A program made the position numbers and the translations under genes. Of a stretch of 64,000 nt of DNA, positions 62,769-64,000 are shown piece by piece. The notes beneath the pieces were generated by a model. The model did not search any database, was not told where the DNA came from, and saw nothing but the letters and a program-made list of their open reading frames with translations. This DNA is from Marinobacter litoralis (GTDB taxonomy: Bacteria; Pseudomonadota; Gammaproteobacteria; Pseudomonadales; Oleiphilaceae): NCBI RefSeq assembly GCF_003336705.1, contig NZ_QMDL01000002.1, positions 295,262-359,261 of the forward strand, in the 5' to 3' direction. The stretch's first letter is position 1; every line of letters starts with the position of its first letter.

Positions 62769-64000
62769 TTACTGCGGTGCACGCAACAACAAGTTCGGCG
62801 AACCGGCCTTGATACCGTTCAGCACATTGCCCGTACCCAGATTAATCACGGCATCCGCAACCTGAGCTGGCGTGAGCCCCGGCTGCTCAGACAAGATCAA
62901 AGCCGAAACACCCGCCACGTGCGGCGATGCCATCGACGTACCACTGATGGTATTCGTTTGATTGTCGCCCTCATGCCATGCAGCGGTAATATCCGAGCCC
63001 GGTGCAAAAATGTCCAAACACTGGCCGTGGTTGGAGAAGGATGAACGCTGGTCATCGCGAGTCGTACTACCCACAGTGATAGCAGGCTCTACCCGGTTCG
63101 GAGAACCGCCGCACGCATCGGCATCGTCATTACCCGCAGCGACCACAAAGGTTACACCCTCTTCGATGGCGCCACGCACCGCGCTATCCAGCGCTTCGGA
63201 AGCACCGCCACCCAACGACATATTCGCAACCGCCGGAGCCTGGTGATTGGCAGCTACCCAGTCAACACCGGCAATCACATCGGCGTTGCTACCGGAACCG
63301 GAGCAATCCAGAACTCGCACGGCAGCAATCGAAGCCTGTTTGGCCACACCGTATGTTGAGCCCACTGAAGTGCTGGCTACGTGGGTGCCGTGGCCGTTAC
63401 AGTCAGTAGTGTCTGTCGCATCGGTCGCACCACCCAGGTTAAGAAACGGCCCAACCAAAGGCAGTGCTCCCAATCCTAGAAAGCCGGCATCGTTGACCGC
63501 AAAGTTACGACCTTCAATCACTCGGCCAGCAAATTCCTGATGGGTGTCACGAAGCCCGGTATCAATCACGTACACGCTGACACCAGCACCCGCGGAAGCC
63601 GGGTAACGATACTGCTCATCCAGGGGAAGAACTGTCTGATCGATGCGATCCAGCCCCCAGGTAGCACCGGGCTGAGTTGCCGAGTTCGCCGCAACAACGC
63701 GATCCTGCTCAACGCTCAATACACCCGGCAACGAAGACAAAAGATCCGCCTGCTGCTCGGTGAGCGCCAAAGCCGCTCCCGTCAATGCTGTTTGGTATAC
63801 GTGCACCACTTCACCACCGCCCACGGCCATCAGCAGCGACTGAATACCGGCGGTCAAATCACCCAGCCCCAACAAGTCCGGAAGCGCGGGGTCGAGCGTC
63901 ACAATGTATCGACCGGGAATCGCGTCGCCCGCTTGCAGAGTAACGGTTTGGCCTGAAGTGTTTGCCGAACCGGTCAGGCCCAACGTATCAAACAATCCAG
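62769..64000 (-). CDS. Secreted subtilase (S8, proteinase K-like), 5' end beyond window
   Basis: The frame is open to the right edge, and no signal peptide is seen, so the N-terminus lies outside. The visible part (about 410 residues) has an inhibitor I9-like propeptide ([13 protein letters not shown], with an unusual Leu/Gly-rich insertion) and an S8 catalytic domain: Asp in [13 protein letters not shown], His in [10 protein letters not shown], Asn in VAAGND, Ser in [21 protein letters not shown] and the cysteine placement suggest the proteinase K subgroup. A Gly/Leu stretch ([17 protein letters not shown]) interrupts the domain near the active Asp. It is unrelated to the 34-37 kb lipoprotein protease. 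Confidence 0.9.
   Translation of the reverse strand, partial: GLFDTLGLTGSANTSGQTVTLQAGDAIPGRYIVTLDPALPDLLGLGDLTAGIQSLLMAVGGGEVVHVYQTALTGAALALTEQQADLLSSLPGVLSVEQDRVVAANSATQPGATWGLDRIDQTVLPLDEQYRYPASAGAGVSVYVIDTGLRDTHQEFAGRVIEGRNFAVNDAGFLGLGALPLVGPFLNLGGATDATDTTDCNGHGTHVASTSVGSTYGVAKQASIAAVRVLDCSGSGSNADVIAGVDWVAANHQAPAVANMSLGGGASEALDSAVRGAIEEGVTFVVAAGNDDADACGGSPNRVEPAITVGSTTRDDQRSSFSNHGQCLDIFAPGSDITAAWHEGDNQTNTISGTSMASPHVAGVSALILSEQPGLTPAQVADAVINLGTGNVLNGIKAGSPNLLLRAPQ

Noticed and set aside
1..64000. CRISPR arrays, tRNA or rRNA genes, insertion sequences, prophage or integrase.
   Set aside because: No regular direct repeats with spacers, tRNA cloverleaf, rRNA segments, transposase or integrase motifs were seen; this was by eye, so a short tRNA could be missed.

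Overview
This window reads as a chromosomal segment of a marine gammaproteobacterium, most likely Marinobacter or a close relative. That is an inference from protein character and gene order, not a database match. From memory, the left 34 kb follows the order of the Pseudomonas aeruginosa hflC-to-parE neighbourhood, with local insertions and losses. No rRNA, tRNA, CRISPR array, prophage or insertion sequence was recognised.

Layout. (1) 1-9935, minus strand: a long housekeeping cluster, nnr-tsaE-amiB-mutL-miaA-hfq-hflX-hflK-hflC, with hflC cut by the window edge. (2) 10-18.7 kb: queG, orn, rsgA, motBA, psd, and an elongation factor P module (efp, epmA, epmB). (3) 18.9-34 kb: a FimW-like/FimX-like cyclic-di-GMP receptor pair, serB, parC, a YceI/cytochrome b561 pair, a 15-codon candidate microprotein gene, an EAL phosphodiesterase, an SLC13-type permease and parE. 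(4) 34-41 kb: a PrcB-like lipoprotein overlapping a subtilisin-like lipoprotein, then a TRAP-type uptake system with a fused permease, a binding protein and a companion lipoprotein. (5) 41.6-53.1 kb: a TetR regulator with an operator-like palindrome and an atu (acyclic terpene utilisation, citronellol/geraniol) operon, atuA-B-C-D-E-F plus an acyl-CoA synthetase. (6) 53-64 kb: quinone oxidoreductase, TRIC-type channel protein, purine permease with apt, FAH-family hydrolase, ABC1 kinase, sirtuin, D-2-hydroxyglutarate dehydrogenase divergent from serA, and a secreted subtilase cut by the right edge.

The most unusual structure is a family of six intergenic elements of about 105-114 bp: 11719-11828, 11881-11994, 44208-44312, 48090-48197, 49105-49217 and 59063-59173. 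Each has a conserved, asymmetric core of 54-57 nt that contains two small hairpins. The core is enclosed by long inverted arms (22 of 24 paired up to 28 of 28) whose sequence differs from copy to copy but stays self-complementary within each copy. The inner helices also show paired substitutions between copies. Three copies sit inside the atu operon in both orientations, two lie head to head in the orn-rsgA divergent region, and one lies between convergent genes. I know of no function for this family and cannot say whether it has been catalogued.
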